Shown here: positions 10,886 to 22,500 of the stretch, piece by piece | Layout of the letters: each line of letters starts with the position of its first letter | Position numbering within the stretch: position 1 is the stretch's first letter | Notes under the pieces: model-generated | Seen by the model: the letters and a program-made list of their open reading frames with translations, nothing else | The model's database searches: none | What the model was told of the DNA's origin: nothing | Assembly: GCA_032622095.1 (NCBI GenBank) | Contig: CP136066.1 | Coordinates: 63,828,609 to 63,892,608 of the forward strand | Direction of reading: 5' to 3' | From: Siphonodentalium dalli | Taxonomy: Eukaryota; Mollusca; Scaphopoda; Gadilida; Siphonodentaliidae | DNA: 64,000 nt | Position numbers and translations under genes: made by a program

Positions 10886-11640
10886 GGCAGGAAATATATT
10901 TCTTTGTTAATACTTGTTCCTCAATAATATATTTCAACATTATAGGGTGGTCGCAGCTCAATATTGCATACTTTATTGTGAGCCGATATCGCAATAAACA
11001 TTGAATTAATCCATGAGAAATTCCATAATTGTTAGCAACGCAAAGCAAAATCTCTCAAATCATGCAATTTTGAGTTGGAACCTCCACCTATAGAGTACAT
11101 TATTACCTGCACGGTTTTTTCAATGTTATACATTTCTCTGTCACAACATCAAAAAGTGCCCTGGTTTTGTACTGGTGGACTTTTTTTACCCTGTGCCAAT
11201 GCATTCTCTTATATATGCGAGTCGACCAATAGGTCGCCTCGCATATATAAGAGAACGCATTGGCCTAACAATTTTTTACCATTTTTTAAAAATAAAATGT
11301 TTCTTACAATTTTTAGGACATAAAATAAAAAACATCCATTACCCGCAGGGAGCCCCACACATATATAGAAGCATATAGAAGAGTGTTGTCTGCTCATGTT
11401 TGTCTGGGCTCTGTATGGGTGAAATTATAAAATTGTTAAAGAATACAAGAAAAAATTATTAAAAATTGTAAAAAATTGTTAGGCCAATGCATTCTCTTAT
11501 ATATGCGAGGCGACCTATGGTCGACTCGCATATATAAGAGAATGCATTGGCACAGGGTAAAAAAATTCCTGCCCTGGTTTTGTACTGGTGGACTACGGGC
11601 GTAGCCTGAGTGGAGATTCATGACATGATCCAGTCTGGCA
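10886..11640. mobile_element. Foldback MITE interrupted by a hairpin element (family C)
   Basis: The outer parts resemble the MITE at 1897-2250 (AAATATATTTCTT, GAGCCGATATCGCAATAAAC, and right end GAGATTCATGACATGATC). At about 11185-11570 a family C element is inserted. It carries hairpins 11195-11264 and 11483-11551 around a spacer with GGGAGCCCCACACATATATA. The sequence TGCCCTGGTTTTGTACTGG is present directly on both sides of the insertion. Confidence 0.65.
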
Positions 11641-11720
11641 CTAGTCCCAAGTTTCCTTTGATGTGAACCAGCTAGTGAAATCGGCAGGGATAGAATTATG
11701 GTTGCTTACCCTTCTACATG

Positions 11721-11855
11721 TACAGTAATCAACTCTTTAACCGCAGCAGAATTATGAGTAACTTTTCAGGATTTAGTCGGAAATATGGCTTGTTGCCATT
11801 CATCGGAAAGCTCTCGCTGTGGTTAAGAAGTCGATTAATTAAGAGCATTACTGTA
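11721..11855. mobile_element. Foldback element, CTTAACCACAG family, one-arm deletion form
   Basis: The full left arm (TACAGTAATCAACTCTTTAA to CATCGGAAAGCTCTC) is joined directly to the outer 40 bp of the right arm. This is an internal deletion derivative like 14725-14870. Confidence 0.65.
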
Positions 11856-11939
11856 CAACAGAAGAGTGATATCTTATTATGATAATAATGTATTATAATC
11901 TAACCACATAATAGTATTTAATCTGTTTGTTAACATGTC

Positions 11940-12040
11940 AATCCCGACACAATGCCAACATATATCTGTCTATTTTATTATTTTCTGTTAAATTGTATTC
12001 TGACAAATAAACTATCTATCTATCTATCCATCTATCCAGA
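11940..12040 (+). mobile_element. Probable non-LTR retrotransposon 3' tail
   Basis: TGTATTCTGACAAATAAAC followed by an (ATCT)n microsatellite (about 12008-12037) is the kind of 3' terminus many CR1/L2/Rex-like elements have. No coding part is seen upstream, so this is a 5'-truncated copy at best. Confidence 0.4.
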
Positions 12041-12314
12041 GAAGACCCGAACTGTTACAAAGTTCGGAGGTCAAATTAGTTTGTATTCTTTTGAATTTAT
12101 GTTTTTGTAAACATTGTGATAAAATATATTTATCACATTAAAAGGACATGGCTCAATCAAACCTCCAAATTTTGTCCATGTAAATTGGAAGGACGGATAA
12201 AATAGGTCGATAAATACACGAAATATTGATATCACGGCTTCGTATGCTTTGAAAAACAGCCATTTACAATTTTTTGCCCGGTCAGACAAACACTCTTTAT
12301 TGCTACCATATCCA

Positions 12315-12545
12315 GGGGGGGGGGGGGGGGGGGGGGGTCGGAAAAAAGTGCCATGACAGTAGGCTGAAATGTTTTTTTTTCCGCCTCTTGGGTACCCACC
12401 ACCCCCCTATTTGAAGGAAAAAAATATTTTTTCCAATTTCATACGGGGTACCCACCCCCTTTTTACCTCCAAATCCAGCCAAATCACCCCTTATTGAAGG
12501 AATTTTTTTTCCAATTTCATGCAGGGTACCCACCCACGTTTTACC
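12315..12545. repeat. Poly(G) tract and two diverged ~90-bp repeats
   Basis: A G23 run (12315-12337) is followed by two units that share TTTTTTCCAATTTCAT, GGGTACCCACCC and TTTTACCT. A short related piece (CAGCCTACTGTATGG) lies inverted near 13785. G runs of this length are prone to sequencing and assembly error. Confidence 0.5.
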
Positions 12546-12950
12546 TAAAAATCTGTAGTCTCACACCATTTAGGCTTGGTATTTGTTTCAGTTATAAAGT
12601 CTGAGAACAGATAAGAATCGTATAAACCTGCAGCACCCATTGTTATCCTGTTTGTTTTTGTTTATCAATTGACTCATGACCTGTAAACTAGTTATATGAA
12701 CATTTTACCATATTTCCAATGCTTGTCTGTAATCACTTCAAATATAACTGTATCGAAAATATTAAATAAAAATTTAGGCAAAACATTTATGCTAAATAGT
12801 AATCAGATTGATCAGCATTCATATGGCTTTGATGTGAAATTGTGTCAACAAAAAAAACAATAAATTAAACTAAAAAAAATCAAACAAAAATCTGGATGTG
12901 GCTTTATATAGCATTCAATACTTTCTAGCATGATGAGATTTCCATGTTTT

Positions 12951-13401
12951 GGTTACAATACACCAAATACAAATTAGTAGAGTGATTTCCCCTGGCACTA
13001 CCAAGCTAGGATCAGCATAAAAAAAATTCTGGCAGCTGACTGGTCAATGATACATGGATGAAAAGCGCACGAAAAAATGCACAAATGTGTTTCCCGTCGA
13101 GAAACATCAAATATAACCACATGGTAAACGGTTATGGCTGTGCAAATGGCGAATAATTTATGGGAGGTGTTTGTGTTTTTTTCGATGTCATTTTTTTCTC
13201 AATTTTAAGGGTAGTGTGACGTTTGTCAAGCTGCAGTGTGATTTACCACGTTCACAAGTACTTTTGGGCACATTTCTGTGTGTCTAAAAGGACGTTCTTT
13301 AATTTCAAATACTCGTGCAGGGTCAAAGCTTTCCTGCGAATACAGTCCAGCGGAATTTTTTAACACTGAGGCCTATGTAAATCATTTGGTGTATTGTAAC
13401 C
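12951..13401. mobile_element. Candidate MITE with GGTTACAATACACCAAAT ends
   Basis: GGTTACAATACACCAAAT at 12951-12968 is inverted at about 13384-13401 (ATTTGGTGTATTGTAACC). The 450-bp interior has no open frame. Only one copy is in the window, so mobility is inferred from the terminal inverted repeats alone. Confidence 0.45.
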
Positions 13402-14129
13402 TTTTGCCTCTTATGCTGTCTGATCAGGTCTAATGAGTAAACATTAATGATATAAATGAATAACTTTATTTATTTTTATTTACTTTAATCATGGGTGTCA
13501 TAACTGTCCATTTTCATCTTGAACCAGTGGCGTTGGTACTTGACAATGTGATCTGATGCAAAAGACGAAATTGTGAGTGTTGGTTTGTAACCGGGATTTC
13601 TGAGAAGCATTATGCCTATATCCACACTAACTACCCCCCTAAGCCCTGACCTAAGTGTCATACATACTATAACAATGATGCTGAACACTTTGAGGCAATT
13701 ATATTGCAGAAATGTTGTTAGAGGAAAAAACTGTGACCACTTGGAAAAAAGTGACTTTTTTCGCAGCTGAACCACCCACCCACCCCAGCCTACTGTATGG
13801 AAAAAAGTGAATGAACCCCCCCTGCCATATCAGGAATAGAATAACATGAAATGCTCTTTTCTGTTCCATGTCGTGCAAGTGGCTGTTTTATGTTTGGGAC
13901 CCAAACACCTTGTTCACAGTTATATTTTTCATTACTTCAAAAGCGAATAATATTGTTTGTATTTTTGAGCGCAAACCGCCATGTGGCTTTAAATTACTAC
14001 TTTCAGTTGACAATTAACTCTTGTGGAGTTCAGAACAGAATGTTTTCTATGGAATGAACCAGGTTACTTTTACAATTGTGATATTCTATTACCTTCATTT
14101 GTGATTTTAGATGAGCCGGTGATTTACAC
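13402..14129. other. No gene recognised
   Basis: Short open frames on both strands (about 70-96 codons) have no recognisable domain or bounded splice sites. The stretch around 13765-13825 holds C-rich patches. Confidence 0.35.
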
Positions 14130-14578
14130 TTAACCCAACAGAACGGCCCTGTGCCAATGCATTCTCTTATATATGCGAGTCGACCATAGGTCGCCTCGCA
14201 TATATAAGAGAATGCATTGGCTTAACACATATTAAAAATGATAAAATTGTCAAAGAATGTAGAAAAATATTATAAAAATTGTTAAAAAATGTAAGAAAAA
14301 ATTATAAAATTGTTAAACAATGTAAGAAAAAATGGTAAAAAAATATTTTTTTTTAGGCCAATGCATTCTCTTATATATGCGAGGCGACCTATGGTCGACT
14401 CGCATATATAAGAGAATGCATTGGCACAGGGCATAACTGTAACCATCACAATGTGGTCGATGAACCGGTTCCAATGATATCCATATTTGTATGGTGTTAT
14501 TGAGACAGACCGATGATATTTTAGGCTGTTGAAGCTTTATTTGGGCGTTTTTGGCCGGTTTGTTGGGTAAAGGGTTAA
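14130..14578. mobile_element. MITE family B copy with two 69-bp hairpins
   Basis: Ends TTAACCCAACAGAACGGCC and TGTTGGGTAAAGGGTTAA; hairpins at 14153-14221 and 14357-14425. The spacer between them is longer than in the copy at 3969-4368 because an AAAATTGTTAAAnAATGTAAG phrase is duplicated. Confidence 0.75.
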
Positions 14579-14724
14579 AGTTGTCCCACAGAAAACCAGA
14601 AAAGAAACAATATGATTAGAAAAATGATGTTTATTATCTCCATGCATAGGAATGATAATGAAAAACAAAAAGATATTTTATATCTTACGCAATAACAATA
14701 TCGATGATACCAGTCCTGGTGGAT

Positions 14725-14870
14725 TACAGTAATGCCATAAATAATTGACCCCTTAACCACAGCAGAATTATGGGTAAGTTTTCAGGATTTAGTCGGAAAT
14801 ATGGCTCGTTGCCATTCATCGGATAGCTCTCACTGTGGTTAAGGGGTCAATTATTGAGAGCATTACTGTA
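14725..14870. mobile_element. Foldback element, CTTAACCACAG family, one-arm deletion form
   Basis: TACAGTAATGCCATAAATAA through GCCATTCATCGGATAGCTCTC joins CTGTGGTTAAGG and ends AGCATTACTGTA. Same structure as 11721-11855. Confidence 0.65.
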
Positions 14871-14911
14871 TCTCAGTGTGCAGTAGACTGTGTTTGAAGT
14901 AGAGATCTGAG

Positions 14912-15311
14912 CAAGCCTTGGTTTAATGTGCCCGTCATTTGCAGAATGAGGTCCCCAGAGGGTGAATTTAATGACTCTATCCCACATAGCGGACTAGCAT
15001 CACTAAATTCACCCTCTGTGGACCTCATTCTGCTTAAGCCTCATCTTCTCTGGAAAGTTTCTTTATTATAAAATTTCTGTAGAACTCCTTTACCTAGATT
15101 ATATTTCTTTTTTAGTTTAGTTCCTCAATATCCCCAAATTAGCAGACGACACATTGCATAATCAAGGTTTCCAATGAGTGTACATCACAATATTCCCCAT
15201 TTGGGAACTTCAATCTGAGTCTATGTCTCCCGTAACAGATGATGTCATCCAGAATGAGGTCCCCAGAGGGTGAATTTGGTGATGCTAGCCCACACACTAA
15301 TCTCAGGCTTG
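14912..15311. mobile_element. CAAGCCT-family MITE, long form
   Basis: Begins CAAGCCTTGGTTTAATG and ends CTCAGGCTTG. It contains the GAGGTCCCCAGAGGGTGAAT module near both ends and an inner unit with CAATATTCCCCATTTGGGAA and TTGCATAATCAAGG. The whole 400 bp is matched in inverted orientation by 25533-25925. The short palindromes elsewhere look like deletion derivatives of this form. Confidence 0.7.
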
Positions 15312-15426
15312 GATCTTACAAGCATTCACACATGTCATACATGATGAAATTCAAAGCTATTTTAAACAATTGTCATGGTCTGTTACTCCTGACATTTGAG
15401 ACAATTTCTCAGCAAATTTTCAAGTT

Positions 15427-15522
15427 CCCCCCCCCCCCCAAGATCTTCAATTTTTTTTTCAGTGAGCAGTGGATATATTGCAATAAATCAAGATTATTTA
15501 AGACCCCCCCCCCCCCCCCCCC
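15427..15522. repeat. Paired poly(C) tracts
   Basis: Runs of about 12 C (from 15427) and about 18 C (from 15505) flank 65 bp of unique sequence. Similar C tracts occur at 5053, 6229, 47508 and 49325. Confidence 0.6.
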
Positions 15523-15625
15523 TATAATGATTTAAGCACTTTCAATGCGTTTAATGGCAATCTGTCAGGCCCCGCAGGTCTCAATGGCACTGAGCATGTG
15601 CACTTGAACTGAAATCCACAACGAA

Positions 15626-15726
15626 GCTTTACCACAATGTTCAATGATAATATTCATGCTTTACCACAATGTTCAATGATAATATTCATGCTTTACCACA
15701 ATGTTCAATGATAATATTCATGCTTT
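15626..15726. repeat. Three-copy 32-bp tandem repeat
   Basis: The unit is TTCATGCTTTACCACAATGT continued by TCAATGATAATA. It is repeated about three times and essentially identical. Confidence 0.8.
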
Positions 15727-15970
15727 TCTCATACTACAGAGAAATTTCCTTGAGCTTTCTCATTTTCCAAACCCATGAAAAATATTAAGTAAAATTTGAA
15801 TTTTATTTGCAAAATGCTAAAATTAGCACGATCACTGATGACAAGGTCATGGTCCCTTGCACAAAAATTAACATGGTCTGCTGGACATGAATATTTGATG
15901 GGAGCAACATACATGTATTTAAATAAAACCTTGGCTGATAGTGCTCATCAAAAATGAGGACACACCAGTA

Positions 15971-16100
15971 CAAGCCTTGATATTGTGTGTCTCTCATTTG
16001 CAGAATGAGGTACCCAGAGGGTGAATTTTAGTGATGCATGGTAGCATCACTATCTTCATATTCTGGGGACCTCATTCTCCAAATGACCTACATACTATTT
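15971..16100. mobile_element. CAAGCCT-family foldback, short form
   Basis: CAAGCCTTGATATTGTGTGT leads into GAATGAGGTACCCAGAGGGT and folds back through GGGGACCTCATTCTCC. More diverged than the copy at 9959-10109. Confidence 0.65.
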
Positions 16101-16788
16101 GTGCCCAGTGGGGTGGGTATAGTTCACGGTACAAAGCCCATTGGACACCGAACAATTTGAACTTGTAGCATGCAGTCTACATAACAGTATACTTCCAACG
16201 CCAACTGTTGGACTGTTCAAATTCCCTTCATAAGACGTTAATATAAATCAAGTACAGCTCGTTTTACTAATCAAGTACAGCTCGTTTTACTGAGTTTTGA
16301 AATCTAGTTCAATAAACCAAAACGCGCAGTATTTAGGTTTCATTTTGAATGCACGAAAACCTGAAACTGTACTATGAGGTTTGAATTCAACCAAATGTTG
16401 CCACTTTGCAAGTTGACGTCGTTCCTGCGAAAAAATTTTCACTGTGATGTTTTAATTTAATTTGGCCATAGTAAATTTGTGGACACATTTATATGTATCT
16501 GTTTCGATATTTTTGCCTCTGTTCATTGTTTTTTGCATGCTAGTTTGGTATGGTGGTGTGCTAAATTTAGCACGATACTATACAAGTATAGCAGTGTGCT
16601 AAATTAAGCACAACACTACACAATATAGAACACAGCTCTCGACCAATCAGAAGGCACAACTTCTGGGTGAGGTGAAATATTGCTCAATAATAAGTACATG
16701 TTTGTGCATTTATCTTAATACAACCTAAAAATTACCTTCAGTTATTTCTTTTGCCAGATCCCTGAGAATTTGTTTTAGCAAAATGTGA
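16101..16788. other. No gene recognised
   Basis: A 24-bp direct repeat (AATCAAGTACAGCTCGTTTT) occurs twice at 16234-16290. The GTGCTAAATTTAGCAC palindrome occurs at 16557, with a variant at 16593. Nothing else was recognised. Confidence 0.4.
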
Positions 16789-16984
16789 CAGTAATGTCCT
16801 AAATAATCAACTCCTTAACCACAGCAGAATTATGGGTAATTTTTCAGGGTTTAGTTGGAAATATGGCCTGTTGCCACTCAATGAGAGCTTTCCGATGGCA
16901 ACAAGCCATATTTCCGACTAAATCCTGAAAAATCACCCATAATTCTGCTGTGGTTAAGGAGTCGATTATTTAGGGCATTACTGT
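16789..16984. mobile_element. Foldback element, CTTAACCACAG family
   Basis: Both arms are present, with the centre shortened. ACAGTAATGTCCTAAATAAT on the left is mirrored by ATTATTTAGGGCATTACTGT on the right. Confidence 0.7.
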
Positions 16985-17902
16985 CAGTGAGTATAACATA
17001 CGATGAACCTTGGAGCCTTTAATAGGTTAGTATACAAGGTTATTCATGTTAGTGAGAGTGCCCTTTGAACCAAATTACAACCAATACTGGTATAACTATA
17101 TCAGTGAATGAAAAATACTACATGTATCTACATGCAAACTAACAACTATATAACAGTGTGTAGCTCATTACCAGGTAAGGCACATCCTGAATTCCACTAT
17201 TAATCCAAATCATATTTCACACAAATTATTCAAAATCAGTGTCGCACTAATCCGGTAGCATACATATATTTTGTCCAGGAGAATGATTAATCATGATGGC
17301 ACAAGATAAGCAACTCAATTAGCATTCAATTAGTTTAAATGTTGCTATGAAGGAGCGATTGAGTCATCCTGTTATTGTCATTTAGAAAGGCATATATTAG
17401 TAATATTATTGAATAACAAAGCTGATGCAAAAGATTGCGCAACCAATTTTGTCAGAAGACTGTTTGTTCGCTGCGATATTGTTAAGAGTGAAAATTGGCT
17501 GTGCACTGGTATGTGCCGTCTTCTATTCCCGATGCAAATAAAGGAAACATGAATAAATTATGGTCATATACCACTATAATAGTGGAATTCAGGACATGTC
17601 TGGCATGATTACAGGGACCAGTTTCAAATTGGGAGAAGTCACTTCTCTCCATGTGCTTAGAGAATGGGTTGTTATCAGGGAGAAGTAACAATGGCTCAAG
17701 TTCAATTTACACCACCATTCTATGATCCTATAAGTATTATGCAATGATTATAATGAGTAATTACACTATTATAATCAGGAAATACACTTTATATACTGGT
17801 ATGCTGTTTGGATATATACATACTGGCATACAAGAGAGAAGTCATGTCTCCCTGGGACAAAAATAGGGAGAAATGGCACATTTCAGGGAGAAGATATCTC
17901 CT
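16985..17902. other. Repeat-derived stretch with GGGAGAAGT phrases, no gene
   Basis: From about 17560 to 17902 the sequence shares short phrases (AGGGAGAAGT, CCAATAAGTATTA-like, TATAATCAG) with 22690-22900, 23385-23510 and 26850-26935. These appear to be one interspersed family whose limits I cannot define. No coding exon was recognised. Confidence 0.4.
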
Positions 17903-18452
17903 AGGGCCCAGCGAATCGATTCGATTTGATGTGATTCAGAATCTTTCATCTGATTCGATTCGATTCAAAATCAGCTGTCCTAATTCGAATTGTATCAAAT
18001 CATTGGCATCAGTTGCATTCTCATTACTTCAAGGGACCACATTACTTTTTCTCGAAGATATATTATAAGATTGCCATTGACTGAGCTATACGATAGACCG
18101 CCAAAGCATTGTAAGACTTATGCAACTGATCTAGCAAAATTTCATGTATATGTCAAACTTGCGTTCTGGCTTCAATATTGCTTCTGATACTGTTTCATTA
18201 TTGTATAATAGAGGCGGCCACAAAGAATTCACATGTAATTGATTCATTTATAGATATATTTACATTGTATACTGACAATCATTTATCTTCGTTACAATGA
18301 GAAATTTGATATTGGTACAGCGTCGGAGTCGTGTATTATCTTCATCTTCACTATTATTATGCCTGATGAAATGATTTGATTTGAGATTCGATGCGATTCG
18401 GAATCATTTGGCTGATTCGATTCGAAATGAAAATGCCCAATTCGCAGGGCCC
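17903..18452. mobile_element. MITE candidate with GATTCGATTCG-rich inverted ends
   Basis: AGGGCCCAGCGAATCGATTC at the left is roughly inverted at the right (CAATTCGCAGGGCCCT), with GATTCGATTCG and TGATTCnGAATC nearby on both sides. About 550 bp, one copy, no coding capacity. Confidence 0.55.
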
Positions 18453-18480
18453 TAATATCTACCAAGTCACCTTCTAGGCT

Positions 18481-18624
18481 CAAGCCTTGAAATAGGGTGT
18501 GTCATTTGCAGAATGAGGTCCCCAGAAGGTGAATTTGGTGATGCTAGCCCGCTATGCGGGGTAGCATCACTAAACTCACCCTCTGGGGACCTCATTCTGC
18601 AAATGACAGACACACTATTTCAAG
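18481..18624. mobile_element. CAAGCCT-family foldback, short form
   Basis: Near-identical to the palindrome at 9959-10109, including the GCTAGCCCGCTATGCGGGGT centre. Confidence 0.8.
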
Positions 18625-19077
18625 TCACCTTCTACGCTGGTCCCTGGCTCATTGTAGAGATGTCGTTCAGATAATGAAAACGTAATGACAAAACCAAAAA
18701 TTAACAACTTTGTGAAATTTAAAAGAATGATATGACCTTGTAACAATAGCAACCTAACACACATATATAGCCATGTAAAGTCGGGTCCTGTGAATATCGA
18801 TAGCAATCTAACACACATATAGTCATGTAAAGTCAGGTCTTCCGAATATCAAATATTTAAATTACTAATTGATTCAAAATGCATTTTTCGAGTCAAATGA
18901 CATTTTCGAATATGAACATGACTAAACATTGGCAATTACAGACCTGGCAACACAATTCTGTTCAAATGTGATAAAAATGCTATTTGGATCACATTTTAAT
19001 ATTTAACATTCTGTTATTATCTAAGTTTTGAGTGGATTTGTAGCGCAACACATGCATTTTCTGCACAAATCACTGCT

Positions 19078-19306
19078 CAACCTTTCATGACGGGAGCTGG
19101 TGCAGCATTAAATAACCTGTGCCAGTGCATTCTCTTATATAGGGAGCCTCGCATATAAAAAGAGAATGAAAAGGTCGAAGTAAATATTGTTAGGCCAATG
19201 TATTCTTATTTATGCGAGGCTCTCTATGGGAGACTCGCAAATATAAGAGAATCCATTGGCACAGGGTTTTCAAAAAATTTCAGGAAGTTCCAGTCATGGA
19301 AGGGTT
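19078..19306. mobile_element. Degenerate hairpin MITE (AACCTTTCATGACGG ends)
   Basis: The left end (about 19078) is mirrored by CAGTCATGGAAGGGTTAA at 19289-19306. Two decayed copies of the 69-bp hairpin lie inside, at about 19118-19168 and 19195-19265. A fourth terminal-repeat type carrying the same hairpin module. Confidence 0.6.
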
Positions 19307-19470
19307 AATTCGGTATTTGCATATATACCATTCAATTCTACCAGGTAGTAGAAATCTCTATTCACAGAACCCTAATGTAAAGATTCAACCATGATAAAGT
19401 GAAATAAAAGCAACTAATCCCACGTGGTGAATACACCAACAGGACACACGATTGTTCATCTTGTCGATTT

Positions 19471-19543
19471 CTACCATTTGTATTTGAAGTTGGTCTTCAG
19501 GAGGTATTTAATCTCGATCTGTGCCGTGTCGTAAACAATGAAT
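19471..19543 (-). CDS. PARP1: PARP1 exon E11 (last coding exon)
   Basis: The acceptor CTCTTTCTCAG precedes the exon. Its first base completes the catalytic glutamate codon begun in E10, followed by 23 codons ([16 protein letters not shown] through the end at KYKW) and TAG at 19471-19473. This matches the conserved final strand of the PARP catalytic domain. The C-terminus is slightly shorter than in human PARP1. Confidence 0.95.
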
Positions 19544-22500
19544 CTGAGAAAGAGTTAAGGTAAACATATGTGAGGGCTTGTTGTGGTTAGTTTAAATATT
19601 TGTTGTTATCATCGACTCCTTAACTACAGCAGAATTATGGGTAATTTTTCAGGATTTAGTCAGAAATATGGCTTGTTGCCATTCATCGGAAAGCTCTCAG
19701 TGAGAGCTTTCCGATGAATGGCAACAAGCCATATTTCCAACTAAATACTGAAAAATTACTCATAATTCTGCTGTTGTTAAGGAGTCAGTAACTTTCACCA
19801 TATCACCATGCTGTTAGTTGTAGTGGTGGAATAAATGCCTGACACGATCAATTTCAATTGGCTCTTAACCTGTTGTTTACTAAATACTCATTGACTAGTA
19901 GTTCCCTTAGGAAATGTTCATATAATAAGTTCAACTATGGTCATTTGTTGAACTTATTTCCTGAACATTTCCCAGCAAGAATATGACTACTTCTGCCCTT
20001 GTATTATCTGTTTGTACGTCTGTCGTCTGCTCATTTTTCATAAACAACCCTCGAAATGAATAATAGACTTTTCCAACATTTACTTTTTTAACTGGATGTG
20101 AGAATCCACTTAGTATAGAAAGGGTTAACCCTTTCAGTGCCAAGTCCGATTTTTGTATCAACCCATATACCCTGTGCCAATGCATTCTCTTATATATGCG
20201 AGTCGACCATAGGTCGCCTCGCATATATAAGAGAATGCATTGGCCTAACAAATTTTCATCATTTGTTAATTTTTTTTACAATTTTAATAATTTTTTCTTA
20301 TATTCTACTCTCTTTCAGTGCCAGACTTATTTTGTAGGTTTAGTGCCAGGGAATCTTACGTTTTTCATGGGCATCAAAATTATTACTATGAATACTTGGT
20401 GATAGTTTTGAGTTATAACATGTCCCTAAGGTTTTAACCAGTTTGTTTTTAAATTCGCTATAGCATGCTTACCCATACCCAAAAAACAAAACAAAAATCT
20501 AAAGGGCCGATTTTACAGACCGTAAATTAGGTCCGATCTCACTGAAATGGTTAAAGGAACAAGGTCATATCACGACATTGTCTGATATACGGTGAAGGAA
20601 CGACCACACAGAGGGTTAATTTCACCAGGAAATCACTACACTGCATGTAGAAACCACCGACCCATCGAAAGCATTTCAAAACTTGCCCAGATACACGAAA
20701 CAGTTACCTTCCCTTAATGTGGATCACCAATCCATGCTTATCACAATTTGAACCAGCTTCGCCATCATTGGGCTGCTTATGTTGGCCAAATGGGCCATGC
20801 ACCTTACAGCTGAGCCATCACTGATTAAAAATCCGAGCGACCATGAATCTAGTTAATTCATTCGACACGTTTCTGCTGATAAGTGTAGTACATGTACAGT
20901 ACTAGTACTGGTACAATTGTATAGTATTAAGGCTGAACAAAAATCGGTTAGGGGTCTCCCTTCCTACTAGTAGTATTAGTGGGTGATTTTTGTATATGTT
21001 AAAGTATCTCGCAAAACGTACTACTAGTAGTATATATATCCTTGGATCCCAAATTGTACTAGTACTAGTACTTACTAGTAAGGTACTAAGGATACTATTG
21101 CTGAATATACAATCCATTTCTCAAAGTGGATTACAATGAAGTAATAACATATAAATTAGTACTAGTACAATAATAGGACGAGCTACGGTGGATTTTAAAT
21201 GAATATTTCAATAGATTTGGGGAAATTTCCACCCTGTATGTTTATTCCGCCCTGTATGTTTATTAAAAAATTGGGAATATTCTGCCCTGTATGTTTATTC
21301 CGCCCTGTATGTTTATTAGGCACTCAAGGGTACAGCTGAGCCACCACTGGACAGCTTATGTCAGCCAAATGGGCCATGATGCACCTTACAGCTGAGCCAT
21401 CACTGGACAACTTATGTCAGCCAAATGGGCCATGCAGTTTACCCGCTGAGCCACTGGAGATAGTAGAACTTACCATCTTCATGTGTGAACACTAAGTAAA
21501 AGGATACTCATTATACAATAAGCTTGATCTTTCTGTACTTTTGATGGCATTTCCCAATGGGATTTCCACTCCATCTGGTGTTGTGTAGGTTTGTTTAGGA
21601 TCGGGCAATGTCATTCCACAACCTGAAATATCATAAAGTTATTCAAATTGTTAATACGAACCACAAGTTACATTCTCAGATACAAGATTACATAGAACAG
21701 ATCAAGTGGATATGACATACCAAAAATGATCATCAAAGTACAGTTTGATGTCCTGAAAATAATGAACAATTTAATAAGCGTTTTTGTACAAATTTGTTGG
21801 AAAGTTAAAATATATGTAAATCAACCTCTCAGCTGATGAATGAAGTCATGACATCGTGATCATCATACACCATTTTAAACAGCGAGATAAACTGGTTGAT
21901 GAACTAATCTACAAGTTCCAGTTATGAATAATGACTGCCTGCTAGCAAGCCTTGAAAGAGTGTGTCTATCATTTGCAGAATGAGGTCCCCAGAGGGTGAA
22001 TTTAGTGATGCTATCCCGTGAAGTGTGCTAGCATCACCAAATTCACCCTCTGGGGACACATACTGAGTCTGTCATAGTCTCATCGACAAGCCATTTCTCA
22101 GAGCATAAATTACTGTGTTACGTTAATCATTTGGATTGGATGCTTTCATCTTGGAGCTGCTAATAGTGAGATTTGGTTGGCACTTAGGACTCGGAATCCC
22201 ACGATTTGGGAAATAGAAAGTGTACGCCTACGGTAATCAACGACCAGCCTAGAGGTTTCAAATCGCCTACGGTAATCATGGACCAGCCTAGAGGTTTCAA
22301 ATCGCCTACGGTAATCAACGACCAGCCTAGAGGTTTCAAATGGCCTACGGTAATCAACGACCAGCCTAGAGGTTTCAAATGGCCTACGGTAATCAACGAC
22401 CAGCCTAGAGGTTTCAAATGGCCTACGGTAATCATGGACCAGCCTAGAGGTTTCAAATGGCCTACGGTAATCAACGACCAGCCTAGAGGTTTCAAATCGC

